Part shown: positions 1 through 10,911 of the stretch, one piece after another
Position numbering within the stretch: position 1 is the stretch's first letter
Layout: every line of letters begins with the position of its first letter
NCBI GenBank assembly: GCA_027625915.1
Contig: JANTQA010000029.1
Coordinates: 8,308,001 to 8,372,000 of the forward strand
Origin: Anaeramoeba flamelloides
Taxonomy: Eukaryota > Metamonada > Anaeramoebidae
Reading direction: 5' to 3'
Length of the DNA stretch: 64,000 nt
Notes under the pieces: generated by a model
What the model saw: only the letters and a program-made list of their open reading frames with translations
What the model was told of the DNA's origin: nothing
Database searches by the model: none
Made by a program: the position numbers and the translations under genes

Positions 1-287
1 AGATTTTTGAGAGCCATGTGAACCATGTAGTACTTATATCTTTTACATCTCAATCCCAAAACACTTTAATTATAGTGCAATCTATGGTGACGATAATCCC
101 TTAAGCATCCTCTTTTATTTCATTTCTTTTAAAAAAATTTTAAATCGCAATCAAATCCTCAGGTGTATCAAGAAATTCATTTCAAGACAATATTTTAAAC
201 ATCACAAAGGATTGCTAAAATGAGTAATTTAAAACAAAAATATTGGGATCAACAAAGATCTTTACTTTTTTCACCATTTTTTTGAAA

Positions 288-540
288 CAATTAAAATATA
301 CTCACTTTTAAACCATTTTAATTTTCAAAAAAAGGTTAAAAATATTAGATAGTCAGATTTAAGGTTTTGAAAAGTTGATAATATTTCACAAGACATTTGA
401 ACAATTGACTCGAAAGATAAATGAAAATTTTGTTCGATTTATTTTTCAACAAACAGTAATATTTGGGTGTTCAAAGCACTTTAATATTTTGAACCTTTTT
501 TGAAAATTAAAATGGTTTAAAAGTGAGTATATTTTAATTG
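288..540. mobile_element. Fold-back MITE, left-arm copy
   Basis: A 253-bp palindromic element. It begins CAATTAAAATATACTCAC and ends with the reverse complement GTGAGTATATTTTAATTG, with inverted arms of about 55 bp (TTTTAAACCATTTTAATTTTC on the left). The second copy is at 11773-12017 in the right duplication arm, so the insertion predates the duplication. There is no coding capacity, which fits a non-autonomous DNA transposon. The superfamily is not identified. Confidence 0.75.
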
Positions 541-1295
541 ATCCAAATAAAAAGAAAAAAAAAAAGAAAAGAGTTGTTTTTTTTTATTTTTTTTATTATT
601 AAAGAAGTGTAAATTACAGTCTAGTTTTGTTATATTCAACCCCCCTTTCAGAAATTTAAGCGTCAAATATATGATTTGATGATTAAAAAAAAGAGTTTTT
701 AAAAGTAGATTCTGGGAGTAATGTTCAAAAGCTCACAAAGTGTGAACAATTTTGAAAATAACTTTGAACAAGTGAATAACGAAAGTTGTCTCAAAAAGTA
801 CCAGTTTAGTATTTTTTAGAGAGCCAACAAATAATCAATTAATTTTTTGTTTTTCATCATCAAAAGAAAATGAAAATTTGATATTTTTTTTCTTGTTAAA
901 AACAAAGCAAATATTAAAAAGGATGCTGAAGAATTTACATCTTTAGATTCTTTGTTTTGGATTTTTATTTTTAAACAACGTGAAAAAGAATGGTGTTGTT
1001 TTTAATTTTCTTAATTCTTAAATTATCGAGACTAAAAAATCAAAAAAAAAGAAATTATGAAAAAAGAAAACTATTAAGAAAATAGAAAAGAAATATTTTT
1101 CTTTCAAAAAAGATTTGGTGTTTGTTGTTTCTTTTTTTGATTTTTTTTTTTTCTCCTAATTTTGGAGTTCTTGAAAAAAGTTGTGGTCAGGAATACGTTA
1201 TTTTGAAAATGTTATTGTTTGTGGAGTGTTGGTATTTAATTGAAATATTTTTAAAAATAAAAAAGGAAAAAAAAAGAAAAGAAATAAAGACAAAC

Positions 1296-1404
1296 CTGAA
1301 TCAAGTTCCTTTGTTTGTTGATCAATTAAATTTGTTGAAAAAGTGAATGGAAGGTTTGATAGAAAAATAAACAATAAAGCAAATTTGAAAAGTTTCATCA
1401 ACAT
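1296..1404 (-). CDS. Orphan first exon of a PSI-receptor gene copy
   Basis: This 109-base exon encodes the same 36-residue signal peptide and spacer (starting MLMKLFKFALLFIFLSNLPF) as exon 1 of the PSI-receptor gene at 10912. It ends at the same donor (TTCAG|GTTTGT, phase 1). About 700 bp of 5' flank is also duplicated, so the copy may still carry a promoter. Downstream on this strand the arm ends at 101 and no matching second exon lies in the window. The rest may be beyond position 1, or this may be a truncated duplicate that splices to unrelated sequence. I cannot tell which from here. Confidence 0.55.
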
Positions 1405-2100
1405 AAAAAAATATTATTCCAAAAAATGATTTGATTTTCATTTTCAAATTTATCTATTTGGAATTCTAAAATTAACCAAAATCCTTTAAGATTCTTTTGT
1501 AAAACCCATTTCTATTGAATAGTAAACTCTGGTTTATGTTTGAACAATTTTTTAATTTGATAAATTTATCAATTTTCGATTTGGATTTAATTTTTTTGTT
1601 GAATAATTGATAAAATCCTCAGGTATTTCAATAAATAAATTATAATTTTTGAAATATAAACCTTCTTAATAAAGTTTTATTTTAAAAAAGTTTTTATTGG
1701 AGTTTTCGACAAAAGAAAAGATATAAAATAAGAAAATAATTTTTAAATTTTCAATTATTGTTTTGTAAAAAATTTGAATATACTTCTCATAATTTTGTTA
1801 ATTTTGGAAAAGTTTGTGAATTAATCAAAATTCTAAATTTATAAAAATTTAATTTTGGTAGATCAAAAGAACAGGCTTTTATTCAGTTATTTAATACTTT
1901 TAATTATAATTATACATATGAAATTATTAATTTCAATTTCAAAAAAAATTTTTTTCATAATTATTTTATTATTTTTAATGAATTAAAAATTATATACAAA
2001 TTATTCTTACTTTAATGATTTTTTTTTTCTAAAAACAAGTATATTATCATAAATTTAACAATTATTAATGAAGGAAAATAATTATAAATAGTTTGGATTT

Positions 2101-2440
2101 TTAATTATTCATTAAGATTTTTTCGTTTTTAATTTATTTTGAAATATTAATTTATCATTTTCATCTGAAACAGTTTCACATAAAAAATGATCAATATTTT
2201 TTATTATTTTTTTATTTTCATATTTTGGACAATAAGTATAATTATCTTTTGAATTTTGTTTATTACCAAACAATATCATTTAAGGTAATTTGTAAATATC
2301 GTAAATTTACAATATTTAAACTTTATGGATAATCTTTAAAATATCTTTGAGTTGTCAATAAAGATTGTTAATTTTGTAGAATTGTGAAATTTTTTGATGG
2401 AGTGTATTTTTCAGTGTTGTAGGGGTACAGTGGATTTTTC
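2101..2440 (-). mobile_element. LINE 3'-end remnant, inner edge of left arm
   Basis: On the minus strand about 2101-2280 reads as the last residues of a non-LTR retrotransposon polyprotein, with CPKYENKKIIKNIDHFLCE followed by a lysine-rich tail and stop. This resembles the Cys/His knuckle (C-x2-C, then HFLxxC) that closes many LINE reverse-transcriptase ORFs. The inner part to about 2440 still aligns with 9860-10040 on the other side, but with interruptions. No reverse-transcriptase catalytic motif is present, so this is only a 5'-truncated end. Family assignment rests on the short motif. Confidence 0.5.
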
Positions 2441-3618
2441 CGTAAGTTTTTGGGTTTATTCTTAAAATGATTAATTATTTGGGATAAATAAAAAAAAATC
2501 TACTTAATCCCAAGAATACTTTCCAAGATTGTTATTTAATTATTTGATCTTAATTAGATTTTTTTTTTTTTCACTTTAAATTGTATAATTTTCAAATTTG
2601 AGATGAAGAATATCCTTTAATTATAAATACCATAATTTGAGATCATCAATATTAGCAAAAAATAGTCTCATTTAGAAGTATTGGTATAATTTTGAACAAT
2701 TTTGAATTTATAGAAATTTAATGTTTTTAAATTTTCTATGGATTTTATTTACTTCGGTCATTTTTTCATCCAAGCTAGATAAATTTTTTGTTTCATTTTT
2801 TACACCCAGTTATACTTTAATACAAAAACTTAGAACTGATTTTAATACATAAAAAAATTCCAAATTAAAACACAAAATTTTGATTCTCGTTAAATAATTT
2901 GTGTAAAAATAGTTCAAAAAAAAAATATCTTAATTGGGTAATTTTTATTGTACCTTAGAATTTGGTGAAAATACTATACCTTAAAAGTGAAACTCTTGTA
3001 TAAATTAACTATGGTGACTTTATATTTATCAAAATAATGATTTTATACTTCTCCTCTAAAAAATATATAATTTTCAAAAATCTATATAAAACAAGCTTAT
3101 GGATCTCAAAAAGTTCCAAAGAGGGACAATTCCAGACTGACATAGTGAATCTTAAAATAACAATCGAACTATTTCAATATAGAATTGAAACTTGATTACA
3201 ATAAAATTTTCTTGAAATTATCTCAATTTTCATTTGTTGATATTTTAGGAAATGATCTTCAAATACCACACGATGGTTTATTTACAATTCCAATAATGCT
3301 ACTCATGTAAACAAAGATGAAAATAGAATTTTCATTGATTTCAAAAAGAAAATTTCCAAGATTATTGGTTGTATTATTAAAAATTATTTCTATCATAAAT
3401 TTTTTTTCTAGTAATATCCAGCAATGCCCATGTTTTTTTTTTTGACTGTAGCTTTTAATAGTAAAAATTAATTAAAGAAAAAAAAAAAAAAACTCAAAAA
3501 AGTTTTGTTAAAAAGTTTATTAAAAAGATTAAATTAATCATTATATTTAATAATTAATTATGAACAATTCATATAAAAATAAAATTTTTAATCTTTTTTT
3601 TTGGAATAGAAAAAATAT
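2441..3618. other. Intergenic, no gene seen
   Basis: Very AT-rich spacer between the LINE remnant and the 3' end of the minus-strand CH/PH-like gene. It contains homopolymer A and T runs (for example 3478-3491). I see no open frame of note, no repeat shared with the rest of the window and no RNA gene. Confidence 0.6.
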
Positions 3619-5076
3619 TTATTTTTTGTGTTTTTTTTCTTTATTTTTAGTATTTTTATTTGGTGTAACATTTTTTGATTTTGATTTTGATCTTGGAGTT
3701 TTTTTTTGGTTTTCCTTTTTCTGTTCAAATTTATTTTTCTTTTTATCCTTTTTACTCTTTTCATCTCTTTTCATTCTTTTCTTATCAGTTTTTGGGGGAT
3801 TTTTTTTTTTCTTTTTATTCACTTTTCTATTTTTGTGTTTCTCTTTTTCTCTTTCTATTTTTTTTTTATTTTCTTTATTGTCTGGTTTTTGTTTTATTTT
3901 CCTCTTATCTTTAACTGGTTTCTCTCTTTTTTTTTCATTTTTATTCACCCTTTCCTTTCTTCTTTTTGCTTGCGTTTCTTCATTTTTCTCAATAGTTTTC
4001 TTTTTTTCTTTCTCAAATTGTTTTTTTTTTCCTTTTCCCTTTCCCGTTTCCTTCCCCTTCCCCTTTTTTCTTTCTTTCTCATTCCCTTTCCCCTTCACCC
4101 TTTCCTTCACATTTCCCTTTCCCCTTACTTTTCCCATTTCTCTTACCTTTTCCTTTTCCCTTTCTTTTCCTCTTTCCTTTTCCTTTTCCTTCCCCCTTTC
4201 TTTTTCTTTTTCTTTTTCTTTTTCCTTTTTCCTTTGCTTTTCTTTTTCTCTTTCTCTTCCTCTGTCTCTTTCCCTTTCTGTCTCTTTCTCCCTTTCCTTT
4301 TCCTTTACCTTTTCCTTTACCTTTTCCTTTTCTTTTTCCTTTTCTTTTTCTTTTTCCTTTTCCTTTTCCTTTTCCTTTTCTTTTTCCTTTTCCCTTTTCC
4401 TTTGCTTTTCTTTTTCTAAAAGTTTTTTTTGCTTCTTCTTTTGTTTTTCAATTTTCCATTGATTAAAAAAGTAATCTACTGCTGAAAGGATAATGGTACG
4501 CTGTTGGTTTGAAATAGCTATTAATCTAATTTTTTGTTGTCTTTTACTGCCATTTATCATTTTAACAATTTCAAACCCTCTTTTTGTTTCCAAATCTGCA
4601 GTCAGATCAACTTTATCACCAAAATTAAAATCCATTCCATTTTTTTTCCCTTTCAATTTAATTGAAATTATGTTCTTAGTGATTGTCATTGAAGCTGGGT
4701 GGAATGGAACAATTCTTCCAATCACGATATGCAACAAAAACATAATTTTACCCGCTTTCCAAAATTTCGAAAAAACTTTCTTTTTACTTTCCTTTTTATT
4801 GACAATCCTTTCGATATATTTGTCAACAAATACGATTTTTTTATTTTCGATGTCATTTAGTGGTATTAGTGGTGGGATAACTGATAAATTTAATGTTGAT
4901 GTTTTTGGTATTGGTGCCTTTGTATTTTTTAAAATTCTTGGATCTTTGCCTTTAGATTTTAAATAGATCGTTAAAAGGAAAAGAAATATATGCTTATCAG
5001 AAGATTTTGAAAATTTTAAAAACACCTTATTCTTTGTATCATGATCTTTTTCATTATCTACGTTTTCATTTGTGAG

Positions 5077-5118
<42 letters not shown>

Positions 5119-6969
5119 GAGAAGAACACATTGGTTATTCTCTCTAATATCGAGCAAAATTGAAATTAATTCAAGGCTATATTTATTTTGGAAAAGAATT
5201 TCTTGGGTTTTTTCCGATATAATTTTAAAGCATTTCTTATCAAATACAATTTTACTTTGGATATATTCTTTGTTTAAATTGTTTTTTGATTCAAAAGTTT
5301 TTTGAAATGATCCTATCCTACACCATAAAACACTTTTATCATAATAATCTTGATATTGGTTTTTTAATTTTAAAAAATTTTCATTTAACGTTTCATTATT
5401 TAATAGTTTTTTTATTAAAGGGAAATTTAATTTTGTAAATTTGTTCTCAGTATTTTCAATAAATAAGATTTCAATTAAATTCTGATCATTTCCATTTTCT
5501 TTAAATAGATTTAATAAATTTGTTATTTTAGTTTCATTATGAACCCTATTAAATTTTATTAATTGGAATCCTTTTTTTTTTAATCCTCTAATAATTAGAT
5601 TCTTCTTTTGATCATTTACATTTTCATTTTCATTTTCATTTTCATTTTCATTTTCATTTTTCTTGATTTTTTCTTTATTTTTTGGGGAACCAATAATTTC
5701 TGTTTTGTATTTATTATCATTATTGTTGGTACTGTTATTTGATACGATTTCAGAACTTGTGATTATTGAATTTAAAAGTAAATTATCAATATCTTGATAA
5801 TCTTCTTCATTCTCTTCTGATTCTTCTGTAGATTCAGTTAAGCCAGCGATTGATTCGAAATTCGTAAAATCTAATTTCCCAAAATTTACTATCGAATTTT
5901 GATTTAATCTTTGCTTTTGGTTCTGTTGAATTCTATTTTTTCTTTTTTCTGTTTCTTCTCCACTTGACGTGGAAGATCCGTCATTTGACTCAGAATTACT
6001 AAAATTTAATTCATCCAAATCATCAAGAATAACATTTACTTTGGGTTTATCTGCTTTTTTTTTTGATTCTTCTTGATCAGAAGATTCTTCGTTTGGATCA
6101 GAATTAGAATTACTGAAATTTAGTTCATCCAAATCATCAAGAATAACATTTACTTTGGGTTTATCTGCCGTTTTTTTCGATTCTTCTTGATCAGAAGAGT
6201 CTTCATTTGGATCAGAATTAGAATTGCTGGAATTTAAATCATCAAGAAGAGAATTTCCTTGTGAATTGTCTCTTTTTTTTGAATTTTTCTCCTTGTTCTT
6301 GACCCATTTCTTTTTCTTATTCTTTGAATTTTTTTTTTTTCTTTCTTTTTTCTTCTTCTTCTGTTTTTTTTTTTCTTCCTCTTCTTCTTCCTCTTCCTCT
6401 TCTTCTTTAGATTCAGAATTGGAATCACTGAAATCTAGTTCATCCAAGTCATCAAGAATAACATTTATTTTAGGTTTGTTGTTTTCTTGTTCTTCTTTTT
6501 CTTCTTCTTCTTTTTTTTTAGATCCTTGATCTGAAGATTCTTCATTTGACTCAGAATTAGAAGTACTGAAATTTAGTTCATCCAAATCATCAAGAATAAC
6601 ATTTGTTTTGGGTTTATCTGCCTTTTTTTTTGATTCTTCTTGATCAGAAGAGTCTTCGTTTGGTTCGGAATAAGAAGTGCTGAAATGTAAATCATCAAGA
6701 ACAACACTTACTCGGGAGCTGTCTCTTTGTTTTGAATTTTTCTCCTTGTTCTTGACCCATTTCTTTTTTTTATTCTTTGAATTTTTTTTTTTTCTTTCTT
6801 TTTTCTTCTTCTTGTTTTTTTTTTCTTGCTCTTCCTCTTCCTCTTCCTCTTCTTCTTCTTCTTCTTCTTTATCAGAAGATTCTTTGTTAGATTCAGAATT
6901 GGAATCACTGAAATCTAGTTCATCCAAGTCGTCAAGAATCACATTTACTTGAGGGTTGTTTTCATTTGT

Positions 6970-7003
<34 letters not shown>

Positions 7004-7985
7004 AATGTTTTTTCTTTTTGTTTTGTTTTTTTGAATCTTCATCTTTTTGTTTTTGATCTGAAGATTCTTCGTTTGACTCAGAACCAGAATCACTGAAATT
7101 TAATTCATCCAAATCATCAAGAATAACATTTATTTTGGGTTTATCTTTTTTTTTCGATTCTTTATTTGATTCGGAATTAGAATCACTGAAATCTAGTTCA
7201 TCCAAGTCGTCAAGAATAACATTTATTTTAGGATTGTTTTCTTCTTCTTTCTCAGAAGATTCTTTGTTAAATAAAGAATTAGAATCACTGAAATCTAGTT
7301 CATTTAAATCGTCAAGTATAGCATTTACCTTTGGGTTGTGTTCTTTTAATTTGTCTTTTCTTTTTTTGTCTTTTACTTTTTTTTTTTGTTCTTCTTCTTG
7401 TTGTTTCCAGTTTTTGTTCCTCAGGACTATAACTTTTAAGATTGCAAGCTTCTTGGGAGAAATGTTCCCTGATTTGTTTAGAGTCAAGATTAAATCTCGT
7501 TGGCTTTCTTTTTTAAATAACAGGCTCCTTCCTTTTGTCTTTGTATCTTTGATCACACCTCTAACTTCAAATTGTTGCTTCAGAAACACGATCGATGGTA
7601 AAATTCTTTTTATGGATAATTTTGGTTCATTAATCAAATCAGAGATCTCAAAAAGAGAATTCTTTGGATAACCATAAACCCTGACAAGCAATTCTTGATA
7701 AACGCCTAAGTTTTCTCTTGTTTGGGTTAAAAGATGCTTTGTTTTTTTTATTTTAATTGTTTCTGTTGGAGAGATCTTATTAAGTAATTGTAACAAGTAT
7801 AGCCCATTCACTGAACACAGCATTTCAAGAGTCAAGTCTGGGGAATCTAATATTTGTTGGCACCACATCAAAACAGTTTGCTTTGTTTTTTTTTCATTGA
7901 TTTTATTATTTGTTTGGATTTTAACAGTGATAGATTGTTGGACACTCATACTTTTAGATTTTGGAAAGAAGTGATTTGGTTGCAA
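3619..7985 (-). CDS. CH-domain/PH-like protein with ILDDLDEL repeats and KEKE tail
   Basis: Two abutting minus-strand frames (7985-6945, 346 codons; 6942-3619, about 1107 codons) read as one protein of about 1.45 kDa x 1000 residue scale, that is roughly 1455 residues. Residues about 38-135 look like a calponin-homology domain (LMWCQQIL, then VNGLYLLQLLNKISP, VYGYPKNSLFEISDL and a closing helix LPSIVFLKQQF). Next come at least ten copies of a roughly 40-residue unit built on NVILDDLDELxFSxSNSES, with acidic and lysine runs. The second half has a hydrophobic, PH-like region (ending NQQRTIILSAVDYFFNQW), an Asn run, and a Lys-Glu tail of over 250 residues. The frames meet at a 32-base A run (6971-7002 on the + strand), needing a -1 (or +2) shift. 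The gene may act as a cytoskeletal or membrane scaffold, but that is inference from the domains. Confidence 0.7.
6971..7002. repeat. T32 homopolymer (A32 in the coding strand)
   Basis: An uninterrupted run of 32 T on the + strand lies inside the CH/PH-like gene, exactly where its reading frame changes. On the coding strand it encodes polylysine in any frame. The acidic repeat unit continues immediately on the far side in the other frame. Assembly miscount, slippage of polymerase or ribosome, or a real lesion would all look like this. Confidence 0.95.
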
Positions 7986-9779
7986 TCCTTTTTGTCCAAA
8001 TGAGAAAAGTGAAAAATAATTTTGAGAAAAAATAAATTTCTATTAAGATTTTTTGCTTTTAACGTTTTTAATTTTTTAAATTTTTTTGAAGGGAGCTATC
8101 TATTTTTATGTTTTCGGAGAATTGAATTTTAATATAACAGTCAACAAAAATCTTTTAAAAGTTTTTTAATTAAAGGAAAGACAAAAGATCGAAATTTTGG
8201 TTTTTATTTGAGAAAAAAAAAACCTTTTTTGATCGAATATACTTTTTTGATATTTTTGAATAAAACAAGTCAAAATTAAATTCAAATTTGTTTTCTTTGA
8301 AAAAAGCTACTTTCTTCTTTATGCTCTAGTTTAGAGATACTCTTGAAACCAACTTTCAAAGATTTTAATATAAAAGTGGAAATTAAGTACACCAGGGAAG
8401 AATATTGCTATTCCAAGTTAAATTTGGAATTTGGATTTTGTATAATAGGTTTATTATTTAAAACATTAAATTTTCAAGTTTGATAATATTTTAGCAAGAT
8501 CTCTTAGCGAAAATTATTTTAAGACCTTAAAAATGCTGTTAATCCTAAAAGTAATATTTTCTGATGATAAAATTAGGATAATCATAAATTATGTTTTTTT
8601 TTAGGGTTATCGTTTTATTTTGAATTCGAAATGGAACAAGAAATATTCTTCCTTTGAATTTTAAAATACGGGTTGAATACTATTGGTTGAAAAATAAATA
8701 CAACATTAATTTCTTCAACTTTTCAATGAGTTTAAAAGATCAAAGCCACATTCAAATCATTTAATTCAGTGAAGAGGCTTTGGTTATTATTATTTCCTTT
8801 TGAGAATTGTAGATTTTGGTGTTTTAATTTAATTATTGTTTGGGTATTTGATTGTTTTGAAAAAGTCATCGAAGTCTTTTGAAATCATACTTTTTGTTTC
8901 TGGTATGTGAAAAAATGAAAATGAAAAAACTGATAAACAGCAAAATAAAAAAACAATTATATACAAATAGGAAGTAATTGCCTTAAAAGCCTTGGAAACA
9001 AAGAGTATTAGTATTTCCCCATTTAAGTGAGGGTGTTTGAATTTAAAAACAAAAAAAAGTATAATTTTTTATTTTGAAAACACAAGAACAATACAAATTA
9101 GGGGTTAGATTTAAATCTCTTGAAAATCCTAAACTCTCTAGAAATTGAGAAAAAGAATTATTTGTTTTAAAAAAATTAATAGTTGGGAAGAATAGTGGTC
9201 AAAATTTAACTTTTTTACCAATTCCAAATAAGATCAACTAACCTAATTTTTTTGTGTTTTTATTATATATATAGATATATATCAGAAAATAGAATTTTAA
9301 GTATCTCCCACACGTGTAAAACCTATTTAATAATACCAAAAAAAAAAAAAAAATATCATAACTGTGATATTTATATATAACAATACAAGATAATCCACAA
9401 AAAAAAAACATTAATTTATAAAATCATTTTTAAAATGAAATTTGACAAATTTAATACTCAAATTATCGGATTTAATCAAATATTTTTTCTTTTTTTTTTT
9501 TTTACATTTTTCTACCTTAAGAAGAATTTTTTTTTTTGTCATGTTCTTCAAATATTAATATTTAATAATCTTTCAAATATTTATTAGAGTTGTAGTATTA
9601 TTCAATAAAATCCTTTTAAAAAAGTTTTAATAAATATTAGAGTTTTATCAAAAAAAAACAAATAATTTTTTAATTTAGTTTTCCCTACAATAGTGGGTAT
9701 TAAAATTTCACCTTTTCTAATTTAATTTTTCCAGTATTTAAGAGAATTGGATTAATTTTATAATTTTACATTGTTTTTT
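7986..9779. other. Intergenic, 5' flank of the CH/PH-like gene; no gene seen
   Basis: AT-rich spacer upstream of the minus-strand gene. It holds the short alternating run TATATATAGATATATATC near 9265 and several A/T homopolymers. No long open frame, no recognisable exon and no repeat shared with other parts of the window were found. Confidence 0.55.
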
Positions 9780-10203
9780 TTTTTTTTTTGAATTCTGGAA
9801 AACTATAGTTATCTTTTTTGGGGTTTCTATTTATTCCAAAAATCTACTGAAAATCAGAATGAACAAGAAAACTTTAGAAAGTTAAAAAATATCCCCATGA
9901 CACTATATAAAACCTCCCAAAAAATATTCCACAATTCTAAAAAATCAAGAATCTTTATTGGTAACACAAAGATATTTAGGTTATCCATCGAGATCAAATA
10001 TTTTAAAATTACGATATTTGCTAATACATCAAATCCTATTATTTGGATATAATGAAAAGAATTCAAAAAAAAATTATAATTATTGTCCAAAATATGAAAA
10101 TAAGAAAATAATAAAAAATATTGATCATTTTTTATGTGAAACTGTTTCAGATGAAAATGATAAGTTAATATTTCAAAATAAATTAAAAACGAAAAAATCT
10201 TAA
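9780..10203 (+). mobile_element. LINE 3'-end remnant, inner edge of right arm
   Basis: The frame ending at 10203 reads RYLGYPSRSNILKLRYLLIH, then a knuckle-like CPKYENKKIIKNIDHFLCE and a lysine-rich end. This order (RSxxLxxLRxxxxH, C-x2-Y/C, IDHFLC) is what I expect at the C terminus of a LINE polyprotein. It mirrors the remnant at 2101-2440 on the other strand. The last 130 bp are nearly identical between sides; further inward identity falls. It lacks the reverse-transcriptase core and is therefore 5'-truncated. Confidence 0.55.
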
Positions 10204-10911
10204 TGAATAATTAAAAATCCAAACTATTTATAATTATTTTCCTTCATTAATAATTGTTAAATTTATGATAATATACTTGTTTTTAGAAAAAAAAAATCAT
10301 TAAGTAAGAATAATTTGTATATAATTTTTAATTCATTAAAAATAATAAAATAATTATGAAAAAAATTTTTTTTGAAATTGAAATTAATAATTTCATATGT
10401 ATAATTATAATTAAATATATTAAATAACTGAATAAAAGCCTGTTTTTTTGATCTACCAAAATTAAATTTTTATAAATTTAGAATTTTGATTAATTCACAA
10501 ACTTTTCCAAAATTAACAAAATTATGAGAAGGATATTCAAATTTTTTACAAAACAATAATTGAAAATTTAAAAATTATTTTCTTATTTTATATCTTTTCT
10601 TTTGTCGAAAACTCCAATAAAAACTTTTTTAAAATAAAACTTTATTAAGAAGGTTTATATTTCAAAAATTATAATTTATTTATTGAAATACCAAATCCTA
10701 TTTAATCAATTATTCAACAAAAAAATTAAATCCAAATCGAAAATTGATAAATTTATCAAATTAAAAAAGTGTTCAAACATAAACCAGAGTTTACTATTCA
10801 ATAGAAATGGGTTTTACAAAAGAATCTTAAAGGATTTTGGTTAATTTTAGAATTCCAAATAGATAAATTTGAAAATGAAAATCAAATCATTTTTTGGAAT
10901 AATATTTTTTT

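Larger units (their letters stand above)
101..2235. repeat. Left arm of large inverted duplication
   Basis: Read in reverse complement, this stretch matches about 10080-12783 almost base for base, apart from a 568-bp insertion present only in the right arm. The outer edge is at TTAAGCATCC (101-110), mirrored by GGATGCTTAA ending at 12783. The arm holds a fold-back element, the 5' flank and first exon of a PSI-receptor gene copy, and the 3' end of a LINE. Inward of about 2235 the match to the other arm continues but drops to roughly three quarters. The outer homology is direct observation. A recent origin is inferred from the low divergence in non-coding DNA. Confidence 0.9.

Noticed and set aside
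3560-4462. A 300-codon + strand frame rich in Phe, Ser and Leu
   Set aside because: It is the antisense of the Lys-Glu tail of the minus-strand CH/PH-like gene; the composition is that of complemented GAA/AAA codons, not of a membrane protein.
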